A DNA stretch of 64,000 nucleotides. Origin: Calothrix sp. PCC 7716. Lineage in GTDB: Bacteria; Cyanobacteriota; Cyanobacteriia; Cyanobacteriales; Nostocaceae. The DNA lies in contig NZ_AP025019.1 of assembly GCF_019977735.1 (NCBI RefSeq), positions 62,001 to 126,000 on the forward strand, read 5' to 3'. A program made the translations under genes and the position numbers. Below the pieces are notes generated by a model that made no database searches, was not told where the DNA came from, and saw only the letters and a program-made list of their open reading frames with translations. Shown here piece after piece: positions 35,156 through 44,272 of this stretch (positions within the stretch are counted from its first letter, which is position 1; the number at the start of each line of letters is the position of its first letter).

Positions 35156-35530
35156 TTAACGACCTTTATTTGATGGCGCCTGATTAACCTGAGTCGGTTG
35201 ACTACTTGGCTGCCAAAGCTGCTTATTAGTGTGCGATGCATTACATTCAAAGGGTCCACCACTCAAAAGCGCATTCAAAAACACAGTCGCACCGATTATT
35301 GCAAAAGCGTCTCTAGCAGCAGTCGCTAAAGTGTAACGCAATTGAAATAAACGAGACTTTTGGTCTACACGACTTCGGCACGAATTCGATAACGCATCTT
35401 TATCTTTCAATATTAAAGCTTGATTTTCTCCTGCCGTATTGAAATAGTCCAGTGCTTGTATTGTTTTGGATGAATATACACCAGCGCGCACTTGTCTACA
35501 CAATAATGCTTCGAGATTGCGTACTATCAT
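35156..35530 (-). CDS. Hypothetical protein with one membrane segment, 124 residues
   Basis: ATG start. A hydrophobic stretch near residues 69-90 (AARDAFAIIGATVFLNALLS) could span the membrane. The C-terminus is rich in Gln, Pro and Ser. It reads away from the TTGCCG repeat cluster at 35541. Confidence 0.5.
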   Translation of the reverse strand: MIVRNLEALLCRQVRAGVYSSKTIQALDYFNTAGENQALILKDKDALSNSCRSRVDQKSRLFQLRYTLATAARDAFAIIGATVFLNALLSGGPFECNASHTNKQLWQPSSQPTQVNQAPSNKGR

Positions 35531-35540
35531 TTAAAGTCTA

Positions 35541-35780
35541 TTTTTGCCGTTTCTTAAAGTCAGATTTTGCTGCCGCTTTGTTCCAAGCCATTGTAGCTCC
35601 ATGAAGTAAAAATTAAGAATTATAGAGTTTCAAAGTTTGAATTTGCCGAAATAGAAATTTTAAAGTTTGACATTGCCGAGAGTACAAGTGGGGGTTGTTG
35701 TTAGTGTACAGCAACTCTATATCGCAATTTTTCAGGCTAGACTTTGCCGTTGCGGCAAAACCAAACTTTAAATAACACGC
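35541..35780. repeat. TTGCCG / AAAGTTTG repeat cluster
   Basis: AAAGTTTGA-N2-TTGCCGA occurs twice, TTTGCCG-TTG-CGGCAAA forms a perfect 7-bp hairpin near 35742, CAAACTTTAA follows inverted, and further TTGCCG/CTGCCG copies stand near 35547 and 35572. The 480 bases before the 36008 gene hold no other gene. Possible regulator or replication-protein binding sites. Confidence 0.5.
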
Positions 35781-35925
35781 ACACAAGCTTCACGATTCGG
35801 TAAGTCGTATATGTCCCAGCCATCTAATCCGGCGCCGATTTCTACTATTTTTTCCATATAGTATTTCTAAAATGATATAACCAAACTGAAAAGAAAATCT
35901 AGTGTTAACATTGTTGTTAAACTAC

Positions 35926-35956
35926 TGCTAACGCGAAGAAACTGGTGCTGACGCAC
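35926..35956 (+). promoter_or_regulatory. Two TRAC-loop hairpins, copies 4 and 5
   Basis: TGC-TAAC-GCG (35926-35935, one G-U pair) and GTGC-TGAC-GCAC (35945-35956). The second ends 51 bases before the ATG at 36008. Confidence 0.55.
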
Positions 35957-36007
35957 TTAACTTGTAGGAGATGCCGAACGCTTCAAAATATAACGGCATA
36001 TAAAACT

Positions 36008-36448
36008 ATGGAATTCACAACATTAATGCAAATTATCGACGCTATTCTCTACTTCTTAATCTATGGTGGTTCATGCTTCATTATTCTTGCCGTTGTACTA
36101 GATGTACAAACTGCTTGGATAAACCACACTTCTAATACAGTCAACAAGATTTGCGATACAGAAGAAAGCATAAGTATTAAAATGATGGAAATAGCTCCTG
36201 CTAGTACTAGCGTAGAAATTGCTGTCACCTCAATCCGGAATGAGGTAGCGGCGCCTGCTCCCGTATTAGTAGCAAAAGATAGCTTTGCCATTTCTAAATC
36301 ATCAAAGTCAGCATCAAAAGCAAGAATAGACGAGCTTCGACAACAATGTAACAATGCAAAAATCCAGTGGCGGTACGCGCGCATCAACCCTGCAACTGGA
36401 AGAAAAAGGCACCTTACAGAACAAGAAATGCTTTTTGAATTAGGATAA
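36008..36448 (+). CDS. Hypothetical membrane protein, 146 residues
   Basis: The ATG at 36008 is chosen over a GTG inside the hairpin at 35945. Residues 8-32 (QIIDAILYFLIYGGSCFIIL) span the membrane; the C-terminal 45 residues are helical and basic (RIDELRQQCNNAKIQWRYAR). The middle is Ser/Ala rich. No family recognised. Confidence 0.55.
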   Translation: MEFTTLMQIIDAILYFLIYGGSCFIILAVVLDVQTAWINHTSNTVNKICDTEESISIKMMEIAPASTSVEIAVTSIRNEVAAPAPVLVAKDSFAISKSSKSASKARIDELRQQCNNAKIQWRYARINPATGRKRHLTEQEMLFELG

Positions 36449-36582
36449 TAGCGATTATTGAGGATGTCGTCACATCGAAGAAAAGACATCCTTACAACAT
36501 ATAAATTTGTCACTCGCATCAAAACTATTTCACCACACACTACTAGGCGTTATCCTTAAAGCAAGAAAGGAGCAGCAGATAT

Positions 36583-36870
36583 ATGAAAATTGGATTTGCT
36601 AAGTTTAATAAAGTCTCCCGTGATATTTTAAGTGAAAATTTTAAATTAAATTTAGTTACCAACCATGCTGCTGTATCCGAGCAAGTCGATTTGGATTGGG
36701 TCGAATATAAAGAAAAGCTTGAAAATGAGAAAAAACACGGGATTTTCGTTTCCAACAAGGAGCTTGCAGAAATTAACGAGCAAGACAAACGGGAACGCGA
36801 AGAACTACAATACCAGTATGAGAAATGGCTGGAAGTAGACATTGTAAGCTTTCTGATTTTTCAAATGTAA
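36583..36870 (+). CDS. Hypothetical protein, 95 residues
   Basis: AGGAG precedes the ATG. Charged helical product (EYKEKLENEKKHGIFVSNKE, then EQDKREREELQYQYEKWLEV). Its end overlaps the next frame by 46 bases; the last residues (VSFLIFQM) look unlike the rest, so a frameshift joining it to 36825 is possible. Confidence 0.5.
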   Translation: MKIGFAKFNKVSRDILSENFKLNLVTNHAAVSEQVDLDWVEYKEKLENEKKHGIFVSNKELAEINEQDKREREELQYQYEKWLEVDIVSFLIFQM

Positions 36871-37100
36871 ATGTGTGTGTATGGGCAAAGCCAGCATGGA
36901 AGGATGGAACTCAGGCACGTTTTAACCTGGAGTGTGAATCGATTATCAGTTTAGAGGCGCCGAACAAAGAATTTGCAGAAGTTTGGGGTTTATTTTTTAT
37001 TGAGAACTTACTCGATAAAGGTGAATCAGAACAAGATATTTTAGACCAAATACATGGGTTTTATAGAATCCCGGCACCAATTCAAAACCCCTTTTATTAA
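36825..37100 (+). CDS. Hypothetical protein overlapping the previous gene, 91 residues
   Basis: ATG at 36825 inside the previous gene. The product from about residue 16 (VNVCVWAKPAWKDGTQARFN) is well formed, with one GGCGCC. Either a translationally coupled gene or the second half of a frameshifted ~165-residue protein. No family recognised. Confidence 0.45.
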   Translation: MAGSRHCKLSDFSNVNVCVWAKPAWKDGTQARFNLECESIISLEAPNKEFAEVWGLFFIENLLDKGESEQDILDQIHGFYRIPAPIQNPFY

Positions 37101-37202
37101 AATTCGCACAACAAAGCTTGCTCTGCAGAAGAAAAACCTTGTTCTATAAGCTTTTTCGCCAATTTCAAAGGCGTTTGCTCCGCACTTTAAAATACCAACC
37201 TC

Positions 37203-37248
37203 AACCTTGCATTATTATGTGTATCGTTTAAATGCAAGGTTATTTTTT
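37203..37248 (+). terminator. Rho-independent terminator
   Basis: AACCTTGCATT and AATGCAAGGTT form an 11-bp stem followed by ATTTTTT, about 100 bases after the 36825 gene. Confidence 0.8.
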
Positions 37249-37370
37249 CTATAAAAAATTAGGCGCCTGACAATTGGATAAACCGATTTGACAAATTTTG
37301 TTAGATTTTATTTTTTCTTGTCGATATATATGGATAAAATTGATTCAATCCAGACAAGCCTATACATAAT

Positions 37371-37865
37371 ATGCTGTACATAAAAAATAAACTATCTCAG
37401 CTTGACTATGACGAACTTGTTAAAGTAGCAAACTCTATACTAATATCTTCGTCTTTACCCAAAAGCAAGGGTGGCATAATTAAAAGTATCACTGCCCATC
37501 AAGAGTCATTCGGAGATAGTGAAGTAGTCACTGCATCAGAACTCAAACCAGATGAGTTTATACTTCAGCCAATAGAGGCGCGATTGTTTCAGGCTGAAGT
37601 AAAAATAGCATGGTGTAAAACTTTACGATGCTATCCATTTGAAGCAACGCTCGAAGATATTGCTGCATTCATGGAAATGTACAACAGCGTCTTCCTCAGT
37701 AATGCGACACCACTTGATTTAGTTAAAAAGATTTCTCAAAATATGATTCAAATAGAGACAATCTCCACTAAAGCGTTAGGTAAAACATCAATCAACTGCC
37801 AGTGCGTAGTGCGAGCCGCAGTACTGCCAAGTTTTAAGTTTGTCCGCAAAATAGGCGATATATAA
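37371..37865 (+). CDS. Hypothetical protein, 164 residues
   Basis: ATG start, soluble. It reads MLYIKNKLSQLDYDELVKVA, with a central EARLFQAEVKIAWCKTLRCY. No family recognised. It converges on the lipoprotein gene. Confidence 0.5.
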   Translation: MLYIKNKLSQLDYDELVKVANSILISSSLPKSKGGIIKSITAHQESFGDSEVVTASELKPDEFILQPIEARLFQAEVKIAWCKTLRCYPFEATLEDIAAFMEMYNSVFLSNATPLDLVKKISQNMIQIETISTKALGKTSINCQCVVRAAVLPSFKFVRKIGDI

Positions 37866-37903
37866 TGAAAACAGCTGTAACTAAACAGGTGTTGTATTTA
37901 TAT

Positions 37904-38728
37904 TTAACGCTTTGGCTCAACGGTTGGAGTTGGTGAAGCAATAGAAGTTGAAGTTACAGTCGGAGTTGGGATTGGGGCTGGAGTGGTGCCTGTGGTTGGA
38001 GTTACAGGAGCAATTGCAGGAGTTGACACCTGCGATATTTCATTTTCAATTTTATCTATTTGTCCTTGGTTCTCAATTTTGGCAAGCTTACCTCGAAAAT
38101 AGATTGGCTGAAAATTTAAACACTGCCCTTGATAAATAGTTTCGACATTATAAGGTAAAGTCAGCCGAGTAATATTACCTACCTTAATCGCGCGAGCTGC
38201 TAAAATAGCCTGCACTGCTCGTATGTCATTTCCCTCAATAGACTTATTTACAAAACTAGCTATTCTTTCAGTTTCTCCACCATATATAACTAATGAATTT
38301 AAAGTAGGTTGGGTAAAATAGCGCTTGGTGTTCAAACCACGCCAAACACCATCCTGTTCCCGCACGAGCGACTCCATCTCAAAATCTGTTCCAGCCAATC
38401 CAGTTGCCAAATAACAAGCTTTATCACCCCGGACTGCTATCCTCACACGTAACTTATTATTCTCTGAACTCGCCTTACTAAAGTCTAGTTGAGAAGATTT
38501 CCCATCCGCATAATAATAAAACCCATCAATCAAATCATTCTTCGGTAAACTAGCAAACGAGTCCACTACTTTCTCTTTTGCTGGCAACGCCTCACTCACA
38601 TCTTCTGTTGCAGTTGGCGTAGGTATCGCACTCAAATTCACTAAAGGTGCCGTATCTTTCTCCTTAGTGCCCCCTCCACAACTCGCAAGCAATAACAATA
38701 AACCTATAACACTTATCCTATAAATCAT
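37904..38728 (-). CDS. Lipoprotein of unknown function
   Basis: 274 residues. Signal peptide with lipobox: ISVIGLLLLLASCGGGTKEK, with the lipid-modified Cys at 17. Thr/Pro-rich low-complexity segments follow the signal and fill the last 40 residues (TPTTGTTPAPIPTPTVTSTS). The middle part (residues ~75-200) has a beta pattern but no recognised family. Exported and anchored in a membrane leaflet. Confidence 0.7.
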   Translation of the reverse strand: MIYRISVIGLLLLLASCGGGTKEKDTAPLVNLSAIPTPTATEDVSEALPAKEKVVDSFASLPKNDLIDGFYYYADGKSSQLDFSKASSENNKLRVRIAVRGDKACYLATGLAGTDFEMESLVREQDGVWRGLNTKRYFTQPTLNSLVIYGGETERIASFVNKSIEGNDIRAVQAILAARAIKVGNITRLTLPYNVETIYQGQCLNFQPIYFRGKLAKIENQGQIDKIENEISQVSTPAIAPVTPTTGTTPAPIPTPTVTSTSIASPTPTVEPKR

Positions 38729-38928
38729 GTCGCTAACTGATTTAATTCAATACAATGAATATAAACACTAACAAACTTCAGTATAATTACTGGACTTATT
38801 ACTACGAGTTTATAATATTTTTATTAATTATTTACGGTAACTTAATTACAGCAAAGTAAATTTAAATACATACTTAATATATCTATCTCTATTAACCTAA
38901 AGCTTCCCCCAATACCACCACCAATTTA

Positions 38929-38961
38929 TTCCTACACATGTGATTGATGTGTAGGAATTTT
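38929..38961. terminator. 11-bp stem-loop terminator
   Basis: TTCCTACACAT and ATGTGTAGGAA with a 7-base loop followed by TTTTC, between the lipoprotein promoter side and the ssb gene. Confidence 0.6.
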
Positions 38962-39069
38962 CATACTGTCTAATAGTAAAATGTCCCCCGTTTAAATCAA
39001 TAAACAGATTTCAGCATTAAGACGTGAATATACATTTTATTCATTGCAGAAACACACACATCTCAATAT

Positions 39070-39081
39070 GTGCTAACGCAC
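39070..39081 (+). promoter_or_regulatory. TRAC-loop hairpin, copy 6
   Basis: GTGC-TAAC-GCAC, 29 bases before the ssb ATG; same sequence and spacing as copy 2. Confidence 0.6.
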
Positions 39082-39110
39082 TAAACAGATAAATATTTAG
39101 GAACAAAATA

Positions 39111-39446
39111 ATGGCGGCAATAAATAAGAGTATTTCTATTGGCTTTGTCGGGGGCGACCCGATAATAGTCAATTTTGACAACGGGCTAAAAAAGGTAACT
39201 TTTTCCGTGGGAGTTGAAGCTCCAAATGGAAGCGAAGAACCCCTCTGGACAGAAGTACACTTGTGGCGCAAAGCTGCTGAAGTTGCAGAGAAAATGGTTA
39301 AGGTTGGTAAACTAATTCGTGTTTCAGGGCGCCTGCAAATCGAATCGTGGCAGTGCAAAAAAACTGGAGCAGTGCGCTCCAAACCAATCATCTTAGGAGA
39401 CAGTTTTACTCTTCTAGATAGACCAAAGGCACAAGAAAATTTTTAA
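39111..39446 (+). CDS. ssb: Single-stranded DNA-binding protein
   Basis: 111 residues forming one OB-fold: NKSISIGFVGGDPIIV, KKVTFSVGVEA, WTEVHLWRKAAEVAEKMVKV and GRLQIESWQCKKTG follow the SSB pattern, including the Trp residues that stack on DNA. It lacks the acidic C-terminal tail of chromosomal SSB. AGGA precedes the ATG. The next gene, 10 bases on, encodes a protein with an acidic tail, so the pair may act together at the plasmid replication fork or during transfer. Confidence 0.85.
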   Translation: MAAINKSISIGFVGGDPIIVNFDNGLKKVTFSVGVEAPNGSEEPLWTEVHLWRKAAEVAEKMVKVGKLIRVSGRLQIESWQCKKTGAVRSKPIILGDSFTLLDRPKAQENF

Positions 39447-39456
39447 ATAAAATATT

Positions 39457-39954
39457 ATGTTTACATATCAAATACTAAGTGGGAAAATAATGTTTTTCTC
39501 CGAAGAAAAGCATCCAGATGGAGAAATAATCCTTCGTGGGAGGTATCAGTTTACCTCTGCCGAAGCAACAGCTAATAAACCTGCACAAAAAGCCGAAGTT
39601 CTTTTTAGATGCAAAGGCAAACCCGCAGAGGAGATCAAGCAGTCCGGGATTCATAGTACTGGAGTCGCAGAAGGCTATATCGACCATAAAATAGTGCATA
39701 AGGAAGTAAGAAATCTAACTTTTACAGAAAAACAAGCCTGCTTTGTAATCCGTAATTGGGAACCTGGCTCCGACATATTCACGACACCAACTGTTTTCAA
39801 TGAAGTAATTGAATTGGTGGACGATGATGAAGAAGTCTCGAACCAAAACTCCAATCATTCTAATACCTCAGATAATATTGATGAGGATGAAGAATTCAAT
39901 GATGCATACAACCCAGAAATGGCGCCTCGTCCTGCTGTAACATTCAGCTTTTAG
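39457..39954 (+). CDS. SSB-linked protein with acidic C-terminal tail
   Basis: 165 residues immediately downstream of ssb and probably co-transcribed. Residues 1-115 are beta-rich; residues 118-145 are very acidic (LVDDDEEVSNQ...IDEDEEFND) and the end is AVTFSF. An acidic tail with aromatic tip recalls the protein-docking tail of SSB, missing from the neighbouring SSB. Function inferred only. Confidence 0.5.
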   Translation: MFTYQILSGKIMFFSEEKHPDGEIILRGRYQFTSAEATANKPAQKAEVLFRCKGKPAEEIKQSGIHSTGVAEGYIDHKIVHKEVRNLTFTEKQACFVIRNWEPGSDIFTTPTVFNEVIELVDDDEEVSNQNSNHSNTSDNIDEDEEFNDAYNPEMAPRPAVTFSF

Positions 39955-39971
39955 TTTTAGCAATGATAAAT

Positions 39972-40004
39972 AAGTACCATAAACAAAATGGTGCTTGTTT
40001 TTTT
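39972..40004 (+). terminator. Terminator of the ssb operon
   Basis: AAGTACCAT and ATGGTGCTT pair at eight of nine positions (one A-G mismatch or wobble) followed by GTTTTTTT. Confidence 0.6.
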
Positions 40005-40394
40005 CTAGCATGGTAAAATTTACTAGAGGCATCTCGCTAGCCTAGAAAGCTCGTTTGAGATTTTCTTTTTGACTAACGTAAATTAGGGCTTTAATCTGTC
40101 TCTCAAGTTAGTTTTACCGTTCTAGTTTTTTTTCAACGCTACAGGTGAGGAAGTTGAGCATACCTAAACCCGTTTGTATGCATAAAAAGCTAAATTCTTG
40201 ACTTATACATAATTGCGGCTTAAAAATATTTAATACTTACCTATCCAAAGTTCATGATTAAATATAATCACACTATCTTGTTTGTAACGAATATAAGCAC
40301 TAGGGAAGGCAATGGGAGTACTCCTCCAGAGAACTTAAACCCAGGAGCAGATTATAATACCTCCATACGATGACGGTTTCGACAGGTGTGTGAC

Positions 40395-41110
40395 AGTTAC
40401 TTAAGAACCTCATTCCCTACTTAAAAACCTCATTATCTATGTACAAAAGTTATACGCGCTTAATTAGGTTCTTAACTGGCAAGGGCTGAAACCCTTATTT
40501 TCTCGTCGCTAATTTTTGATAAAGTTTCTTAAGGTTCAATACCCATAAGATATTTTTCAGTACTTATATTTTAAAGCACAAGGAATTGGGTTCTTAACTG
40601 ACACATTGTTACACCTTGAAACTATAATACTTTCATATTTAAAGTGACTGTGAGTTTGTGACAGGAGCGGTCATAGCCACATTACCTACTTAAGAACCAC
40701 ATTACCTACTTAAGAACCACATTACCTAGATTAGAACCCAATTCCCTACTTTAACCTATGGTACAAAGCGTGTACGCTCCTTAATTGGGTTCTTAACTGG
40801 CAAGGGCTGAAACCCTTATTCTACCGTTACTAATTCTCTACAACGTAATTTAAGGCTCTTAAGGCACGAGTTGTTTATAGATATTTTTATTTTCAAGCAC
40901 AAACAATTGAGTTCTTAACTGCCACATGCTTGTACCTCGGAAATGTGGTAATTTTATATCCAAAGGTTTTATAGATATGTGGCAGTCAGTAAAGAACTAA
41001 ATTACCTACTTAAGAACCACATTCCCTATGTACAACAGTTAGTTTAGAACCGAATTACCTAGATCAAAACCGAATTACCTAGATCAGAACCGAATTCCCT
41101 ATGTACAGGA
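40395..41110. other. Iteron array: plasmid origin or centromere
   Basis: Units of exactly 20 bp with consensus ATTMCCTACTTAAGAACC stand at 40412, 40432; 40681, 40701, 40721, 40741; 41001, 41021; and 41054, 41074, 41094. Between clusters, inverted half-sites GGTTCTTAACTG occur at about 40468, 40589 and 40785, and a variant at 40910. A ~320-bp module containing iterons, AAGGGCTGAAACCCTT hairpin and inverted sites is present twice. The array ends at the parA ribosome site. No GGCGCC occurs here. Confidence 0.8.
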
Positions 41111-41118
41111 GATTTTAG

Positions 41119-41883
41119 ATGAAAAAAATAATTGCGGTAGTAAACCAGAGCGGCGGTGCTGGTAAAACGACTCTTAGCCAGAATATTGGATATCACCTAG
41201 GTCTAAAAAATAGAGTATTGCTTGTAGACATGGATCCACAGGCATCGCTAACAGCTTTTATGGGGCTAGATAAATTAAAGCTGGAGGTAGAACAAAATAT
41301 ATATGGTGCCATCACCGATCGGGTGCCTATAAAAGTCTGGAATGAGCCGATACATGGAGTATATTTCATTCCTACAAATCAGGAACTATCTTCAGCAGAA
41401 CTAGAAATAATGAGGGATATGGCAGTTGATAATAGAATGCGCTTGAAAATTGCTCTCGAAGAAATAGCCGACCAGTTTGACTACGCTATAATCGATTGTC
41501 CACCGTCGTTAAGTCTACTAAGCATCATGAGTTTAGTAGCTGCTACCCATGTTGTTATACCTTTGGAAACGCAGTACAAATGCTACAAAGGAACAGACGA
41601 TTTGTTTGGCACAATCGCTCGTGTAAAAAAAAGTGGGCACAAAAACTTAGAAATAGCTTGCATTGTACCAAACAAGTACGAAGGAAAGAACCTCCATGAT
41701 AAAGAAATTTTAGAAGAAGTGACAAACTTGGTGCAAGGTAAAATTCATGTGACTGAACCTATCCCTAAGTCAACTGCTTTTGCAAATGCCTCCAAAGAAC
41801 ATGTTCCGCTTGCATTATACAAAAAATCGCATCCAGGCGTTAAAATGCTTCAAGCAATATCTGATTATCTGGAAAAATTATGA
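41119..41883 (+). CDS. parA: ParA-type partition ATPase
   Basis: 254 residues. Deviant Walker A motif QSGGAGKTTLSQ (residue 10 on; the usual first Lys is Gln), switch I VDMDPQASLT, and Walker B-like YAIIDCPPS. It lacks an N-terminal DNA-binding domain, so it is the short form. AGGAG precedes the ATG. It moves plasmid copies together with ParB. The gene is coupled to parB by an ATGA overlap, and the 20-bp iterons end just upstream, where ParA/ParB or Rep would act. Confidence 0.93.
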   Translation: MKKIIAVVNQSGGAGKTTLSQNIGYHLGLKNRVLLVDMDPQASLTAFMGLDKLKLEVEQNIYGAITDRVPIKVWNEPIHGVYFIPTNQELSSAELEIMRDMAVDNRMRLKIALEEIADQFDYAIIDCPPSLSLLSIMSLVAATHVVIPLETQYKCYKGTDDLFGTIARVKKSGHKNLEIACIVPNKYEGKNLHDKEILEEVTNLVQGKIHVTEPIPKSTAFANASKEHVPLALYKKSHPGVKMLQAISDYLEKL

Positions 41884-42845
41884 AGCACGTACCCTTAAAA
41901 CGTCCGTTAGAAACAATGTCGAATTTGGACAGCTTATTCGGTGGAGATTTAGAAGAAGCGATACCTAGTTCTTCAATACCATTAACAAATATTGTACGTC
42001 CTGCATCCCAACCCCGTCGCTACTTTGATGAAGAAAAAATTGAATCGCTTGCTCAAAGCATTTCCGACATTGGGTTATTAGAGCCAATAGTAGTTAGAAA
42101 GCTTGACAATGGTAATTATGAATTAGTCGCAGGAGAACGGCGCCTGCGCGCTTGTCAAAAACTTCAGCTTACGGAAGTGCCTGCTAATATTATAGAGTGC
42201 GATGATACCAAGGCTAGGCAAATACGCTTAGTGGAGAACTTACAAAGGGAAGACCTTAATATATACGAAGAGACTGTAGGCATATTAGAATTACTTGTAG
42301 TGTTGCTCGAAAAAGAGCAAGATGAAGTGGTAAAGCTTCTCTATATAATGCACGAGGCAGATAAAGGAAAGACTTCCCAGAACGTTCTGGGAAGTTCAGA
42401 GAGCCAGATAATTCAAGACCTTTTTAATAAATTTGGCAAGATTACTTGGCAAAGTTTTTTGACAACTAGGCTACCAATGCTAAAGCTAAAAGAAGATATT
42501 AAAGAGGTTTTGTCAAGAGGAAAACTGGAATATACTAAAGCATTGGCAATATCCAAAATAAAAGATGATGCAATAAGAGGTGAGGTTTTACAGCAAGCAA
42601 TAAACGAAAAATTATCTTTGTCAAAAATTAAGGATTTGATTGAGCAAGCTAACGTTAGATTGGCGCCAGAATTAAAAACACCTACTTTTAAGCCGAAAGA
42701 AGTTGCTACTAGATTTAGTAAAGTAACCAAACTCCTCAAGGATACTGATATTTGGGATAGACCACAGGAAGCAAGCCAGTTAGTTAAATATTTAAGCCAA
42801 ATAGAAAAATTGTTGCTGCCGATTTCAGATGCTGAAAGCGTTTAA
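41880..42845 (+). CDS. parB: ParB partition protein
   Basis: 321 residues. Box I/II region: PRRYFDEEKIESLAQSISDI, GLLEPIVVRKL, then GERRLRACQ, and RLVENLQREDLNIYEE. The helix-turn-helix follows (TSQNVLGSSESQIIQDL is an unusual insert before it), and ILVKYLSQIEKL-type helices close the protein. Its ATG overlaps the parA stop. It binds the centromere and loads onto DNA. A hairpin-like AACGTTCTGGG palindrome lies within the coding insert near 42380. Confidence 0.9.
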   Translation: MKHVPLKRPLETMSNLDSLFGGDLEEAIPSSSIPLTNIVRPASQPRRYFDEEKIESLAQSISDIGLLEPIVVRKLDNGNYELVAGERRLRACQKLQLTEVPANIIECDDTKARQIRLVENLQREDLNIYEETVGILELLVVLLEKEQDEVVKLLYIMHEADKGKTSQNVLGSSESQIIQDLFNKFGKITWQSFLTTRLPMLKLKEDIKEVLSRGKLEYTKALAISKIKDDAIRGEVLQQAINEKLSLSKIKDLIEQANVRLAPELKTPTFKPKEVATRFSKVTKLLKDTDIWDRPQEASQLVKYLSQIEKLLLPISDAESV

Positions 42846-42854
42846 CCAGTAGAA

Positions 42855-42887
42855 AAAAACCTGCCAAATATTGGTAAGGTTTTTATT
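42855..42887 (+). terminator. Terminator of parAB
   Basis: AAAAACCTGCCAA and TTGGTAAGGTTTTT pair with one mismatch around a short loop; T-run present. Confidence 0.7.
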
Positions 42888-43110
42888 TACTTATCCTTCA
42901 TACAATTTGTGGCACTCACACTTCATTGGCTAAACTCGCACCGACTAATCAAGGCTTACAGGTGCTTATAGTCTTAATTTGAACCAGGATGCCTAATTAT
43001 AGAAAATAATGACTGTAACAAAAGCCCTATAAGCATTTTAAGCTTATTTTTCAACAAATATAGCACGCGCTTTGTATGCAAGAGCCAAAAAAATTGAGCG
43101 AATTATAAAA

Positions 43111-43506
43111 TCAAGAAGAAACATCAATCTGATAACATTTAGATAAAAATGTAATTTGCTCACACGCGCTAAAAGAAAGTAGCTCTGTGTGTTGTTTGAC
43201 AATGACAATACCATATGGGCGCCTATCTTGTGCATCGTAGTATATGCTCGCCAAATTCTTACTCAATCTAGATAAACCGCGTTCACAGTACTTTAGTAAA
43301 GGATAATCTTTAGGAGTTGCGTAAATACAATAACCCAAACAATACCCAATATCCCAAACTTCACCTGTATTAAATGTATCGCATTTAAATAATGCTGCTG
43401 TTATATGAGTACGTTCTAGAATTCGGACACCTTCTTTATAATCAATCCTAAGCGCTGCAATCAATTCTTGCGGTACTGGCAGCACATCAACGCCGTTTGA
43501 CATCAT
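43111..43506 (-). CDS. Hypothetical protein, 131 residues
   Basis: Starts with two Met codons (MMSNGVDVLPVPQELIAALR). Cys-containing middle (WDIGYCLGYCIYATPKDYPL). No family recognised. Single gene on its strand. Confidence 0.5.
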   Translation of the reverse strand: MMSNGVDVLPVPQELIAALRIDYKEGVRILERTHITAALFKCDTFNTGEVWDIGYCLGYCIYATPKDYPLLKYCERGLSRLSKNLASIYYDAQDRRPYGIVIVKQHTELLSFSACEQITFLSKCYQIDVSS

Positions 43507-43826
43507 TCCACTACCTTAAATTCCTTAAAATAAACTTTCATTCGAGCCAAATTAATAACTTATACAACTATTTATCAGAGAAGTTAAATTTATTACATCA
43601 AATAAAAGTTAGATTTCATCTAAACATTAAAAAATATATATTTTAGCTGAGATGCCTTTTACTATATTTGTTTATTGCCAACAATTGTGCCAATTTTAAA
43701 TTAAATACTTGGTGCCACTTTTTTATTTATACAAATATACCTACATACTGTAACTAGTAGTCTTAAGTACAATATATCCTGTCTTTTTACATAAAAATCC
43801 TACTACACATCTAGTTTATTTAATTG

Positions 43827-43838
43827 CTGCTGACGCAG
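43827..43838 (+). promoter_or_regulatory. TRAC-loop hairpin, copy 7
   Basis: CTGC-TGAC-GCAG, 34 bases before the ATG at 43873. Confidence 0.6.
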
Positions 43839-43872
43839 AAAAGTAATGTATAAACCAACTAGGTATAAAAGC

Positions 43873-44259
43873 ATGAAAGTATTTGGAATTATCGCAGCAT
43901 CATCATTATCCATCATTAGCGCATTTACTCCTGTGAGCGCAAATGTGGCAACAAATGAATTTCAAATGGAAGTTGAGTGTAAGGTTTCGGGGGATATGCT
44001 GAATATAAATTTATCTGGCAAAAGCCATAGCGAATTCAAAGGCGCAAATTTGAAAGTGATTGCCCTCCCAAGCAAGGAGGTAATTACTGAAACAAAGACA
44101 CTTCCAAGCAGTGGTAGCGATGGTCCTTCAACTCCCACAGACCAATTTGGATTGTTTGTGGCGCCCTATTCTCCAAACACCACGGCAATACAGGTAGTTG
44201 GCGACATAGTATCAGCCAATGGCACTTTAAGTGTCAATACTACTGCGAAGTGCCGATAA
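43873..44259 (+). CDS. Secreted protein of unknown function
   Basis: 128 residues with a typical Sec signal peptide: MKVFGIIAASSLSIISAFTP, then VSANVA where cleavage is likely. The ATG at 43873 is chosen over 43846 because it gives a normal signal peptide and the usual hairpin spacing. The mature part has two Cys (near the start and last residues), allowing a disulfide. No family recognised. First of the small-gene array. Confidence 0.6.
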   Translation: MKVFGIIAASSLSIISAFTPVSANVATNEFQMEVECKVSGDMLNINLSGKSHSEFKGANLKVIALPSKEVITETKTLPSSGSDGPSTPTDQFGLFVAPYSPNTTAIQVVGDIVSANGTLSVNTTAKCR

Positions 44260-44272
44260 TACTCTACAGTCT

